Shown in pieces: positions 1 through 8,991 of a DNA stretch of 32,822 nucleotides. The stretch is taken from assembly GCA_945948625.1 (NCBI GenBank), contig CAMFBT010000003.1:1-32822 (forward strand), in the 5' to 3' direction. The translations under genes were made by a program, and so were the position numbers. The notes under the pieces were generated by a model. The model ran no database searches. It had not been told where the DNA came from and saw nothing but the letters and a program-made list of their open reading frames with translations. The DNA comes from an uncultured Mycoplasmatota bacterium (lineage in GTDB: Bacteria; Bacillota_I; Bacilli_A; RF39; UBA660). The first letter of the stretch is position 1, and each line of letters opens with the position of its first letter.

Positions 1-1364
1 TCATAAAAAATAGTACTAATATTTTTATCTCTAAGTTTATTAAATAAATTAATCTTGTCTTCTGAAGAAACATTATCAAAATTAAGAATCATTTCATAAA
101 ATGAACTTCTTTCACTATCAATAACCCTATGCTCTATATCAAGATTATTATTATATCTAAGCATTTCTTTAATATTAAGCCATACATTATAAATATTATC
201 AGCAAACAATGCATCAACAATAATTTCACTAAGTTTTTTACTAGTTTCCTCTTTAAGTTCTTGAATTAATTTATCTCTATTAGTAAAAGTATATCCATTC
301 TCATCTCGAAGTCTGTAATTAATAAAAAGCATTCTAACATTAGTATCAAAAACAAAAGTATCATTAAAATTATTAAGAATACTAGGATTATTCAAAATAT
401 TAATATATTCCTTAAACATACCAATATTATAATCATACTGGTCTATTAATTCATCATAATATTTATTAAGTTTCTTCTCAATAATCATAGGATCATTATG
501 TCTCTCAATAGAGTTAATATTATTTCTAAATTCAGCAAAATCAGTCTCCTTTAGTAAATCAAAGAAATCATCACGAATAAGAATTTCTCTATTAAATTTA
601 ACCCCACTTCTAATTAAACCTCGAATCCCTGGAATTTTTTTATATAGATATATACTTCTTCTATCATATTCAAAGAAATAAGATACAACATCTTTTCTAA
701 AATAAGATATAATTTTAATCAAAGTATCATCATTAAATGCCTCATCAAGTAATTTCTTTTGATTATCACTATCCAAACAAGAAATAAAATTACACCCGAT
801 ATTTTCTTTAATAAAATTTATTTCTTCTAATTTATAAATAGTTCTAACAATAACATCATAACTAAGAGAAGCAAATATAGAATACATATCATCAGATAAA
901 AACATAACTTCCCTAAACAAATTATTATCACTAAGAATCCATTCCATAACTTTATCAGGATTTTTTTCAAATAAACAAACAAATAACTTATATTCATTTT
1001 TCTTTCTATTGACACTATCACTAATCTTTTTAGAAATTATACCTAATACTTCATAATTACCATTATTATAATCATTTTTATAATTAGGAAAATCACTTAT
1101 AGTAAGCTCTTTATAAAAATTATTAATTATATTATAATCAAATATCTTAAATATATCATCTAAATCAAGAATATTAAGTATTTCTCTAAAATTACGATAA
1201 ATATCACCTTTATTACAATCTTTAAGTAACTCACTTCTCAATTTATTCAAAACACTTGAATTATTAAGTACACTCTTTCTCTCACTCGTAGATAAAAAAG
1301 CCATATTATTAACAAGTGAAAGACTATCCATATTATTAACTAATTCTTCATCATTAAAATTCAC
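1..1364 (-). CDS. Hypothetical protein, 3'-truncated by the window edge (about 454 aa visible), absent from the ORF track
   Basis: Continuous open frame read manually on the minus strand from a GTG at 1364 (VNFNDEELVNNMDSLSLVNNMAFLS...) to position 1 with no stop. SD-like AAAGGTAGG lies upstream of the GTG. It overlaps the dinB-like stop region. Start codon is inferred. Confidence 0.75.
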   Translation of the reverse strand, partial: MNFNDEELVNNMDSLSLVNNMAFLSTSERKSVLNNSSVLNKLRSELLKDCNKGDIYRNFREILNILDLDDIFKIFDYNIINNFYKELTISDFPNYKNDYNNGNYEVLGIISKKISDSVNRKKNEYKLFVCLFEKNPDKVMEWILSDNNLFREVMFLSDDMYSIFASLSYDVIVRTIYKLEEINFIKENIGCNFISCLDSDNQKKLLDEAFNDDTLIKIISYFRKDVVSYFFEYDRRSIYLYKKIPGIRGLIRSGVKFNREILIRDDFFDLLKETDFAEFRNNINSIERHNDPMIIEKKLNKYYDELIDQYDYNIGMFKEYINILNNPSILNNFNDTFVFDTNVRMLFINYRLRDENGYTFTNRDKLIQELKEETSKKLSEIIVDALFADNIYNVWLNIKEMLRYNNNLDIEHRVIDSERSSFYEMILNFDNVSSEDKINLFNKLRDKNISTIFY

Positions 1365-1372
1365 ATTAAATC

Positions 1373-2575
1373 CTACCTTTCATCATTATCAATATTATTA
1401 ACATATCCAATAACACTATTACCATATCTATCCCTAATCTCATCAATAACATTCTGAAGTCTATCGTCTTCTTCTATATCATCACCATCAATATCAAAAA
1501 TAGATAACTGCTTCTTTCTCTCATTAGATAAACCACTAACAAAAACACATACACTTCTAATACCATCTTCATAATTCCAAATATCATTAAAAATTATAAT
1601 AGCATTATTATATATTTCATCATCATTTGAGATACTAAAATTAAGTTTTTCTTGTCTACTAATTTTATCAAAATAGTTATATTTAATCCAAATACCAACA
1701 GTACCAGCATACATTTTATTGTTTCTTAATTTCTTTCCAATATCAGCAGATAACTTTCTAATAACATCATATATCATATTAATATCATGATAATTGTATG
1801 GAAGCACTGTAGAAGAAGAAATGCTCTTAACATTTTCTTTTTCATAATTAACAGGACTATTATCAATACCATTAGCATATTCATGCATCAGTTTTCCCCT
1901 AGATTTAAATTTCTTAACAAGTATATCTTCGTTAGTATTAGCAAGTTCTCCTATTGTATTAATTCCCATTTCATGAAGTTTTTTACTACTAGACTTTCCT
2001 ATCATAAATAAATCATCTACCTTCAAAGGAAACATTTTTACTTTAATTTCATCATAAAACAAAGTGTGTACCTTATTAGGCTTATCAAAATCTGAAGCCA
2101 TTTTAGCAAGCAATTTATTATTACCAATACCAACATTAACAGTAAATCCAAATAAATTATATATATCATCTTTTATTTTATAAGCAATCTTAATAGGATC
2201 TCCAAATAAACTAAGACTTCCAGTATAATCAAGAAAACATTCATCAATAGAATATCTCTCAATAATATCCGTATATTTACACAAATATTCATACATCTTA
2301 TCAGAAAAATATTTATAAACATTAAAATTAGGTTTATATATTTCCAAATATGGACATTTTCTTCTAGCAGAATAAATAGGTTCAGCAGTAACAACACCTT
2401 TTCTCTTACAAGGATTACTTTTAGCAAGTACAATTCCCTTTCTCTCAGTTTCATCACCTGCTATAATAGCATATCTATCTCTAATATCATATTTATAGCC
2501 ATTTTTAAGCATATAAACCGCAGTCCAACTAAGAAAAGCATTATTTACATCAATATGTAAAATAATTCTATCCAT
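1373..2575 (-). CDS. DNA polymerase Y family (DinB/Pol IV-like) translesion polymerase
   Basis: HIDVNNAFLSW N-terminal motif, YSIDECFLDYTG catalytic motif, HhH-like region, and a C-terminal QLSIFD resembling a beta-clamp-binding motif. The track start at 2587 is a TTG; ATG at 2575 with upstream GAGGTG is preferred. Confidence 0.9.
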   Translation of the reverse strand: MDRIILHIDVNNAFLSWTAVYMLKNGYKYDIRDRYAIIAGDETERKGIVLAKSNPCKRKGVVTAEPIYSARRKCPYLEIYKPNFNVYKYFSDKMYEYLCKYTDIIERYSIDECFLDYTGSLSLFGDPIKIAYKIKDDIYNLFGFTVNVGIGNNKLLAKMASDFDKPNKVHTLFYDEIKVKMFPLKVDDLFMIGKSSSKKLHEMGINTIGELANTNEDILVKKFKSRGKLMHEYANGIDNSPVNYEKENVKSISSSTVLPYNYHDINMIYDVIRKLSADIGKKLRNNKMYAGTVGIWIKYNYFDKISRQEKLNFSISNDDEIYNNAIIIFNDIWNYEDGIRSVCVFVSGLSNERKKQLSIFDIDGDDIEEDDRLQNVIDEIRDRYGNSVIGYVNNIDNDER

Positions 2576-2576
2576 C

Positions 2577-3818
2577 TTACACCTCAATATAATAATCAGT
2601 TTTATATAACTTATCTTTAATTTTATAATAAATAGTATATTTACCTTTTAATCCATTTAAATTAATATATTTAATATCTTTGACTTCATATATTCTTTTA
2701 TCAAAAAGTTTATCAAATATAACATAAATAGTATCATCTTCTTCATTATTTATAGTAATTCTATTTACATCCATACTAATTTCAATAGAAGAAATATCCC
2801 CAGTAGTATATTTGATAATAGAAATATTCTTATCACTAATCTTAGTACTATCAAGTTTTCCATACCTAATACCTGGAACAATTTTATAATTAGAAACATT
2901 ATCATAAAAATTAAAAACATTATTTGGTTTATTATAAGTACATTCTTCATATTCATTATCAGAATTAATCATATAATATTTATCATCATTACCTAAAATA
3001 ATACCACTATCTTTAGCAGAAATATAATTATAATTATTATTAATATATTTTGAAGTAATAGTACCAGTTTGACTATCTATAACTAAAATATCTTTTGATA
3101 TTGCATAAATATTACCTTCATTATAATCACTATAACCATAATAACCATCACTAAGTAAATATTCATTAAATATTTTACCAAGCAAATTCATTTTATAAAT
3201 AGAAATAGAAGTACCATTATCATTATAACTATCACTACCCAAAATAATATTATCATCATAAACAGTAATATTGCCATAATATTTTTTATTAAAATACCAT
3301 CTAACATTACCTCTATCATCAACTGCATAAGGATAATTATCATTATAAAAAGTAAAATTACCTAAAGAAGTACTAATATTACCAAAATCATCAGGAAGAG
3401 GATCAGTCTTAATATTAATATTTTTTTCTTTTCCCTCGCCTTTAATTAAAATAGTATTATTATAATTAGGATATAAACCATATATAGGAATCATATGATA
3501 TTTACTTCTTTCAAAAGTATAACTTATATTGCAATTTCCTTCCATATCTTTTATACAAATAGATACTTCACTGTAACTATCAGTTTCAAACATAACAATC
3601 GCAGTAAGAGGACTATTACCATAAGGATTAATAATAATATTAGGATTATCAATACTATATCCATATGAAACAAAGTACACTTCCTTATTACTTTGTATAT
3701 CTAGAATATCCCTATCTTTATTAATACTAATATTTCCAGTAACCATATTACATCCTACTATAGTAATAAATAAAATAAATATTATAAATATTAAAATAAA
3801 TATATAACTCTTCTTCAT
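2577..3818 (-). CDS. Lipoprotein with arylsulfotransferase (ASST) N-terminal-like domain and truncated propeller-like region
   Basis: Lipobox-like ...ITIVGC; INPYGNSPLTAIVMFETD and IPIYGLYPNYNNT match the ASST N-domain pattern; AVDDRGNVRWYF follows. Confidence 0.7.
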   Translation of the reverse strand: MKKSYIFILIFIIFILFITIVGCNMVTGNISINKDRDILDIQSNKEVYFVSYGYSIDNPNIIINPYGNSPLTAIVMFETDSYSEVSICIKDMEGNCNISYTFERSKYHMIPIYGLYPNYNNTILIKGEGKEKNINIKTDPLPDDFGNISTSLGNFTFYNDNYPYAVDDRGNVRWYFNKKYYGNITVYDDNIILGSDSYNDNGTSISIYKMNLLGKIFNEYLLSDGYYGYSDYNEGNIYAISKDILVIDSQTGTITSKYINNNYNYISAKDSGIILGNDDKYYMINSDNEYEECTYNKPNNVFNFYDNVSNYKIVPGIRYGKLDSTKISDKNISIIKYTTGDISSIEISMDVNRITINNEEDDTIYVIFDKLFDKRIYEVKDIKYINLNGLKGKYTIYYKIKDKLYKTDYYIEV

Positions 3819-3879
3819 ACTACCACATTATATATTATACTAAAAATAAGCCGAAAAATAAAGGATTTTTCTATATTTT

Positions 3880-3962
3880 ACACTAAGAGCCTAAGGTCTC
3901 TTTAGTGTTTTTTAAAGCCTAAAGTCTTTAAAAAATAATTTTAAGCCAAAGTCTTAAAATTA
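3880..3962. repeat. Three contiguous stem-loops of 28/28/27 nt with shared loop core G-CC(T)AA[A/G]GT-C
   Basis: ACACTAAGAG-CCTAAGGT-CTCTTTAGTG; TTTTTTAAAG-CCTAAAGT-CTTTAAAAAA; TAATTTTAAG-CCAAAGT-CTTAAAATTA. Units 2 and 3 have perfect 10-bp stems; unit 1 has one bulge. Confidence 0.85.
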
Positions 3963-4026
3963 ACTATAAATATTTCTAAAATAATTATTCATACTAATAA
4001 TATAATTAATTATAAGGAGGAACAAA

Positions 4027-4569
4027 ATGAATTTAAAAAAAATAAAAATAATCGCCGTAATTGGAATATTCTTATTATCATTCATATCCCACTTTACTTA
4101 TGAATTATTTCCTAATATCATATTCTCATTCATATTTCCAGTAAATGAAAGTATCTGGGAACATATGAAAATAATATTTACATCAACCCTTATCTATGGA
4201 ATAATAGATTATCTTTTACTAAAAAAATATAAAATAAAATATAATAACTTCCCATTTCAACTATACTTTACTTCCTTAATAGGAATACCTATATATTTAG
4301 TAATATATCTTCCATTATATAAATTACTCGGAGAAAACATGATAATATCCATATCATTATTACTTTTAGTATATATAATAACACAAATAGTAAGTTATAA
4401 CATCCTAAAAGAAAAAAAATTAAAAATCCTAAATATCATAACAATTCCTGTAATATTATTATCATATCTAGGATTCATATATCTAACATATAATCCACCA
4501 CACACATATATTTTCTACGACATAACTAAAGATAAATACAGTATAGATGACTATATTTATCTAGAATAA
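4027..4569 (+). CDS. DUF6512-like integral membrane protein
   Basis: Multiple TM segments, FPVNESIWEHMKIIF motif, and a strong SD (AAGGAGG) upstream. Confidence 0.7.
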   Translation: MNLKKIKIIAVIGIFLLSFISHFTYELFPNIIFSFIFPVNESIWEHMKIIFTSTLIYGIIDYLLLKKYKIKYNNFPFQLYFTSLIGIPIYLVIYLPLYKLLGENMIISISLLLLVYIITQIVSYNILKEKKLKILNIITIPVILLSYLGFIYLTYNPPHTYIFYDITKDKYSIDDYIYLE

Positions 4570-4594
4570 AAGATAGACAAAAGTCTATCTTTTT
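4568..4594. terminator. Bidirectional intrinsic terminator between convergent genes
   Basis: AAAAGATAGAC-AAAA-GTCTATCTTTT, perfect stem with T/A tracts on both sides. Confidence 0.9.
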
Positions 4595-5457
4595 AACTTT
4601 TTAATAGGATTATTTCTTAACCTATTAATTTCTTCGTTAATCTTATTTTCACACTTATAATTAACCTTCTTTAGAACATTAATAAGTTCCATTCTACTAT
4701 TAATTAAAGGCAAATCATCACTTCTAATAATAACATTTCCAGTACCAATTTTATCATCATTATAAAATATATTAGGAGAATTAACATTCAAACTATTAAA
4801 AGTATCATTTTTTATCTTAATCTCACTAATAGCACTAATTAAACTATCTTTGCTTAGTATACTAGGAGATTCAATATATAATCTACCAGCATCAATAATG
4901 GCATTATCTAAATAAATAGTTCCATTAATTGAAGACATGTTAATATTATTTTTACTATTACAAAAAATACTACTGTTTGAAATGCACAAATTATGTTTAG
5001 AACCAATTCTAGTATTTCTATAACTATTTATTTTAGAATCAATAATTGATAAATCATCTGCAATAATATCAAGAGAAGGATAACAATCAAAATCACAAGA
5101 TTCAATTCTACAAGTACCTCTAATACAAATAAAAGGAAAATATTTAAACTTACAATTTCTTATAATAACATTAACATTATCATATCCAGCCATTGTAATA
5201 CTAGCATAATTTTCAAAATTAATGCCATCAATAACATAATAAATTGGTTTATTAATATTATAAGATTTAGTAAGTTTCATATTTTCTTCACTACTACTAT
5301 TATAAAGCCTTATAACTTTACTACTTTCATTATAATGATTAATATAACAAGTAATTCTATCATCGCTTTCAACAATTTTACCCAAATTACCAGTAATATA
5401 CTTAATAGATATTTTTCTTAATGAATTATACATTTTTCTTTCTAGTTTATCATTCAT
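4585..5457 (-). CDS. Hypothetical protein with right-handed beta-helix-like repeats, no signal peptide
   Basis: Short repeating strands such as NVNVIIRNCKFKYF, TCRIESCDFDCYPSLDIIADDLSIIDSKINSY and NLCISNSSIFCNSKNNI. The N-terminus is charged (MNDKLERKMYNSLRK). Confidence 0.6.
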   Translation of the reverse strand: MNDKLERKMYNSLRKISIKYITGNLGKIVESDDRITCYINHYNESSKVIRLYNSSSEENMKLTKSYNINKPIYYVIDGINFENYASITMAGYDNVNVIIRNCKFKYFPFICIRGTCRIESCDFDCYPSLDIIADDLSIIDSKINSYRNTRIGSKHNLCISNSSIFCNSKNNINMSSINGTIYLDNAIIDAGRLYIESPSILSKDSLISAISEIKIKNDTFNSLNVNSPNIFYNDDKIGTGNVIIRSDDLPLINSRMELINVLKKVNYKCENKINEEINRLRNNPIKKLKR

Positions 5458-5475
5458 ATTACATCTCCTAAAAAT

Positions 5476-5504
5476 ATTATATATTAAACATTTATATTTG
5501 TCAA
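5476..5504 (-). promoter_or_regulatory. SigA-type promoter for the beta-helix gene
   Basis: Minus strand TTGACA-N17-TATAAT, perfect consensus, followed by AGGAG SD and ATG at 5457. Confidence 0.85.
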
Positions 5505-5528
5505 TGTTTCATACTGATAAGTAAAAAA

Positions 5529-5557
5529 AGAAAATACTATATTTTCAAGTATTTTCT
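5529..5557 (-). terminator. Intrinsic terminator overlapping the 3' end of ftsX
   Basis: AGAAAATACT-9nt-AGTATTTTCT followed by a T tract on the minus strand; the ftsX stop lies at the loop/3'-arm border. Confidence 0.85.
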
Positions 5558-6457
5558 TACAGCTTGATAACTTCCTATCATACCAACAACAATACCAATA
5601 AGAAGCAGGATTCCAGAAATATTGTATATAAATGGCATAGGCTCAACTAAAGTAGCAAGTGCAGATCCAAATAACTTACCACCAAAGAAATCATACAAAG
5701 AAGTATAACCAAATATAGTAATAAGTATAGGAATAATAGAACCAATTATACCAATAAATAATCCCTCAATAATAAATGGAATTTTTATAGATATATTTGA
5801 AGCACCAACCAATCTCATAATTTCAATTTCTCTTCTTCTTGAATATATAGCAAGTTTTATAGTATTACCAATCAAGAAAGCAGTAACAAGAACAAGAGAC
5901 AATACAGCAACTATACATATTTTTTCAACAACATTAAACACAACAATAAGTTGATGAACAATATCTTCACCATAATTAATATTATTAATTTTATCTTTAG
6001 AAAATGTTAAATTTTTAACCTGATTTACAGTATCATCAATTTTTTCTATATCAACAACCTTAAACATATAACTATCAAGTAAAGGATTAGTCTCTTCAGT
6101 CCATCTATCTACAGTAGTAGCAAATATATCACTACCCTCTTTCAATTCTTTAGCAGAATCAACCTTACTTTTAAATTCAATAGAATTACTGTCTATATTA
6201 CTAATAGTTTTAAGTTCATTTAAAATTTTATTTTCATCTTCTTTAGTAGTGTCACCTTTTAAAAACATAACAACAGTGACATCTTTTCTAATAGAATCAG
6301 AAAAATTCTCTACATTCATAGATAAAATAAGTGAAGCAGCTACTACAATTAAAGTAATAGTAATACAAGATATTGAAGCAACTGATAATGAAAAGTTTCT
6401 AAAAACACCATGTATAGCATCTCTAAAATATCTCTTTAAACTTCTAACACTTTTCAT
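5537..6457 (-). CDS. ftsX: Cell division ABC transporter permease FtsX
   Basis: FtsX-type N-terminus (RYFRDAIHGVFRNFSLSVASISCITITL) and a four-TM permease. Start moved from 6499 to ATG 6457 (MKSVRSLKRYF) after AAAGGTGG, overlapping ftsE. Confidence 0.93.
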   Translation of the reverse strand: MKSVRSLKRYFRDAIHGVFRNFSLSVASISCITITLIVVAASLILSMNVENFSDSIRKDVTVVMFLKGDTTKEDENKILNELKTISNIDSNSIEFKSKVDSAKELKEGSDIFATTVDRWTEETNPLLDSYMFKVVDIEKIDDTVNQVKNLTFSKDKINNINYGEDIVHQLIVVFNVVEKICIVAVLSLVLVTAFLIGNTIKLAIYSRRREIEIMRLVGASNISIKIPFIIEGLFIGIIGSIIPILITIFGYTSLYDFFGGKLFGSALATLVEPMPFIYNISGILLLIGIVVGMIGSYQAVRKYLKI

Positions 6458-7139
6458 TATAATAACCACCTTTCTCAATATCACGAACAAGTCTACCATG
6501 GTCTAATATAATAACTCTCTTTTTCATCCTATCTACAATATCTCTATCATGAGTAGCCATAATAATTGTAGTTCCCATTGCATTAATTTCTTCAAGAACT
6601 TTCATAATTTCCATTGAAGTATCAGGATCCAGATTTCCAGTAGGTTCATCACAAATAAGAAGTTTAGGCTTATTAACAATTGCTCTCGCTATAACAACTC
6701 TTTGTTGCTCTCCACCAGATAATTGATCAGGATATTGTCTAACTTTATTTTTAAGACCTACCAAATCAAGAACTTCAAGAACTCTCTTTCTTATTTCTTT
6801 TTTATCATAACCAAGTACTTCCATGGCAAAAGCTACATTCTCAAATACAGTAAGTTTTGGAAGCAACTTAAAATCCTGAAATACTACTCCCAATTTTCTT
6901 CTCAAGACATATACTTTTCTATTTTTTAATTTTGCAACATTAATACCACCAATAATAATAGACCCTTTATCAGGTTTTTCTTCTCTATATAACATCTTAA
7001 TAAGAGTAGATTTTCCACTACCAGAAGCACCAATTACAAATACAAATTCACCCTTTTTAATACTAAGATTTAAATCATATAAAGCAACAGTACCAGTTTT
7101 ATAAGTCTTTTGAACATCACTAATTCTAATTAACTCCAT
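6444..7139 (-). CDS. ftsE: Cell division ATP-binding protein FtsE
   Basis: Walker A GASGSGKST, signature LSGGEQQRVVIARA, Walker B LLICDEPTGNLD; adjacent to ftsX. Confidence 0.95.
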   Translation of the reverse strand: MELIRISDVQKTYKTGTVALYDLNLSIKKGEFVFVIGASGSGKSTLIKMLYREEKPDKGSIIIGGINVAKLKNRKVYVLRRKLGVVFQDFKLLPKLTVFENVAFAMEVLGYDKKEIRKRVLEVLDLVGLKNKVRQYPDQLSGGEQQRVVIARAIVNKPKLLICDEPTGNLDPDTSMEIMKVLEEINAMGTTIIMATHDRDIVDRMKKRVIILDHGRLVRDIEKGGYYNEKC

Positions 7140-7211
7140 AAAATACTACCTCCACATCATACATAATATTATAACATTATTTAAAATATTTTAAAACAAT
7201 TATATTCAAGT

Positions 7212-8090
7212 TTACAAAAATTTCCTATCATACTTAGAAACAGAATAACTATCAGTAACAAGAAAAAATGCATCCTTATCTATTTCTTTAACAACTTCCT
7301 TCAATTTAATATATTCAACAGTAGGTATAACACATAAAATCATTTTTTTCTTTTTATCAGAATATCCACCTTTAGCATTAACAACTGTAACAGTATAATT
7401 TAAATTATTAATAATATATTCCTTAACATCCTTAACCTTATTAGTAATAATATAAAAAGCCTTATTTTGAGACACACCTAACATAATTTTATCTCCAATA
7501 TATGAACTAATATATAATCCAATACCAGAATAAATAGCTTTGTTAAGACCAAAAATAAATGTACTAGCAAATATAATAATAATATTACAAAATAAACTAG
7601 CTTTACCAACAGATATTTTAAGTTTTTGATTAAGTATGTCATATATAACATAAAAACCGCCCAAGCTATATCCCGACTTCTTAACCATTCCAAATCCAAT
7701 ACCAGAAAGGACACCCCCAATAAGAATAAGTAAAAAAAGTGAAGTATTATCAAAATTAACAACCCTATTAATTAAACTAGCAGCCTTTATAAATACTGGA
7801 AACAAAATAGTACCTAATATATTTTTAGCACCATATTCAAGACCAAATACACAAAAACTAACAGCCAAAAGAATAGAAGATAATGAAAAGACAATTAAAG
7901 ACAAATCAATATCAATATAATTAGAAATAAGAATAGAAAGTCCAGTACAACCAGTAGTAACAAGACTATTAGGTTTATAAAAAACACTAACTGCTACTGA
8001 TGTAATGAGCATTCCAATAATAAATTCACAAAAATTTCTATATGTATTTTTATCTTTAATTTTTTTCTTAATGACATCAATATTAATCAT
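7212..8090 (-). CDS. YitT family membrane protein (DUF161/DUF2179)
   Basis: TM bundle plus C-terminal domain with VVNAKGGYSDKKKKMILCVIPTVEYIKLKEVVKEIDKDAFFLVTDSYSV. Confidence 0.88.
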   Translation of the reverse strand: MINIDVIKKKIKDKNTYRNFCEFIIGMLITSVAVSVFYKPNSLVTTGCTGLSILISNYIDIDLSLIVFSLSSILLAVSFCVFGLEYGAKNILGTILFPVFIKAASLINRVVNFDNTSLFLLILIGGVLSGIGFGMVKKSGYSLGGFYVIYDILNQKLKISVGKASLFCNIIIIFASTFIFGLNKAIYSGIGLYISSYIGDKIMLGVSQNKAFYIITNKVKDVKEYIINNLNYTVTVVNAKGGYSDKKKKMILCVIPTVEYIKLKEVVKEIDKDAFFLVTDSYSVSKYDRKFL

Positions 8091-8989
8091 GAAAAATCAC
8101 CTTTTTCACTAACCTCATAAGAGTCACAAACTAAGAAAAACAAATTTTTATCAATTTCTTTTAATCCATCTTTAACAATAAAATAACTTCTGGAAGGAAC
8201 AACAGCTAAAAGTAAAGTCTCTTCATTATTAGAATATCCACCTTCTGCATCTATAATAGTAGTTCCAACACCATCTATTGATAAAAGAAATTTTCTTATC
8301 AGTTCATCATTTTTTTTATCAGTAACTATATAAAATGCTTTACATTTAGAAATACCTAGTAACACCTTATCAGTAAATACAGATATCAAATAAGAAACAA
8401 GTATAGCATATAAAACAATATCCCAAGAAAATACAATTTTACCTATTAAAACAATAATACCATTAACAATAAGACTTGCATTTCCCATTGAAATTTTAAA
8501 GTACTTACAGATAATACCAATAATAACATCAGTACCACCAGTAGAAAAATCACTTTTATAAATTAAACCATATCCAATACCAGCAAAAACACCACCAAGT
8601 ATTGCAATAACAACCATTTCAGTATTACCTAAATCAATATGTTTAGTAATCAGTTCAGTAAGAGATACAAATATAGGATAAGATAAAGCACCAACTAATT
8701 GGTTTTTCATATTCTCATATCCTAATACAAAAAAAGCAATAATCATAAGTACTATATTAGAAATCAAAATAAACAAAGATGGATTAACTCCAAATTCATT
8801 AAGTACAATAGATATACCGCTTACTCCAAAACAAACAATACCATATCTAAGAAAAAATAAATTAAAAGAGAAGGCCACAATTAAACAACCAAGAATAAGC
8901 ATTAAATACCTCTTACCAACATTTTTTTTCTTAATTGTATCAACAATAGTATCAATCTTTTTTCTTCTAAAATAATCAAACATTCCCAT
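8087..8989 (-). CDS. YitT family membrane protein (paralog of the adjacent gene)
   Basis: STGGTDVIIGIICKY and IDAEGGYSNNEETLLLAVVPSRSYFIVKDGLKEIDKNLFFLVCDSYEV; 4-nt overlap with the next gene. Confidence 0.9.
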   Translation of the reverse strand: MGMFDYFRRKKIDTIVDTIKKKNVGKRYLMLILGCLIVAFSFNLFFLRYGIVCFGVSGISIVLNEFGVNPSLFILISNIVLMIIAFFVLGYENMKNQLVGALSYPIFVSLTELITKHIDLGNTEMVVIAILGGVFAGIGYGLIYKSDFSTGGTDVIIGIICKYFKISMGNASLIVNGIIVLIGKIVFSWDIVLYAILVSYLISVFTDKVLLGISKCKAFYIVTDKKNDELIRKFLLSIDGVGTTIIDAEGGYSNNEETLLLAVVPSRSYFIVKDGLKEIDKNLFFLVCDSYEVSEKGDFS

Positions 8990-8991
8990 AT

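Noticed and set aside
827-1021. 64-aa minus-strand ORF in the track
   Set aside because: Out-of-frame within the larger open CDS <1..1364; low-complexity Leu/Ile-rich shadow translation.
1787-2457. ORFs 1787..2011 (+) and 2173..2457 (-)
   Set aside because: Shadow frames inside the well-supported DinB-like CDS.
3880-3962. CRISPR array
   Set aside because: Units abut without spacers, stems are not identical, and no cas genes are in the window.
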